This document shows, piece after piece, positions 5,206-5,237 of a stretch of DNA of 5,237 nt. Source of the stretch: an uncultured Dokdonia sp. (GTDB lineage: Bacteria > Bacteroidota > Bacteroidia > Flavobacteriales > Flavobacteriaceae); NCBI GenBank assembly GCA_937124495.1, contig CAKZKZ010000581.1:1-5237 (forward strand), written 5' to 3'. The translations under genes were made by a program, and so were the position numbers. A model generated the notes under the pieces. It did not search any database and had not been told where the DNA came from. It saw nothing but the letters and a program-made list of their open reading frames with translations. Numbering within the stretch: the first letter of the stretch is position 1; each line of letters starts with the position of its first letter.

Positions 5206-5237
5206 TTCAGTAACTTTTATTAATTTTAAACTACACA

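Noticed and set aside
1..5237. CRISPR array, insertion sequence or toxin-antitoxin pair
   Set aside because: There are no regularly spaced direct repeats, no transposase-like or integrase-like frame, and no small two-gene pair with the features of a toxin and antitoxin. The inverted repeats found are not CRISPR-like.

Overview
The window is AT-rich, with A/T-biased codons, few Shine-Dalgarno sequences and TAnnTTTG-type -7 promoter boxes. It carries a Sec-secreted YD-repeat protein, a short lipoprotein, and DinB, EVE, MarR and SRPBCC small proteins. Together this points to the chromosome of a member of the Bacteroidota, most likely a flavobacterium or a close relative. This assignment rests on style and promoter type; no rRNA or housekeeping gene is present to confirm it.

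Layout: every credible gene lies on the + strand. Positions 3-89 are probably the end of a gene that starts outside the window. A very long imperfect hairpin (about 103-279) follows, then a secreted protein built of about ten YD/RHS-like repeats (296-1351). Next comes a compact attC-like palindrome (1359-1428), a strong intrinsic terminator (1493-1523) and about 230 bases of gene-poor DNA. A lipoprotein gene (1786-2457) with its own TATATTTG box precedes a third, degenerate palindrome (about 2463-2602). So the first two complete genes are each enclosed by large inverted repeats, an arrangement that resembles single-gene cassettes.

From 2720 to 5165 there is a tight five-gene run. It encodes a DinB/DUF1569-type metal-binding protein, an EVE-domain (UPF0310) protein, a MarR-family regulator, an unrecognised 180-residue protein and an SRPBCC-fold protein. 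The gaps are 2, -8, 18 and 34 bases, so they are probably one operon. A TATATTTG box (2687-2694) lies 25 bases before the first start, and a perfect 20-bp AT-rich palindrome (2655-2674) sits where a -33 element would be. The simplest model is that the MarR protein autoregulates the operon from this palindrome. DinB and SRPBCC folds bind small molecules and EVE binds modified nucleic acid bases, so the operon may be a small-molecule or modification-linked stress response. Its actual role cannot be read from the sequence.

The most interesting signals are the palindrome-bracketed single-gene units, above all the attC-like element at 1359-1428, and the five-gene operon with its candidate operator and orphan protein. 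No integrase, transposase, CRISPR array or toxin-antitoxin pair is visible.
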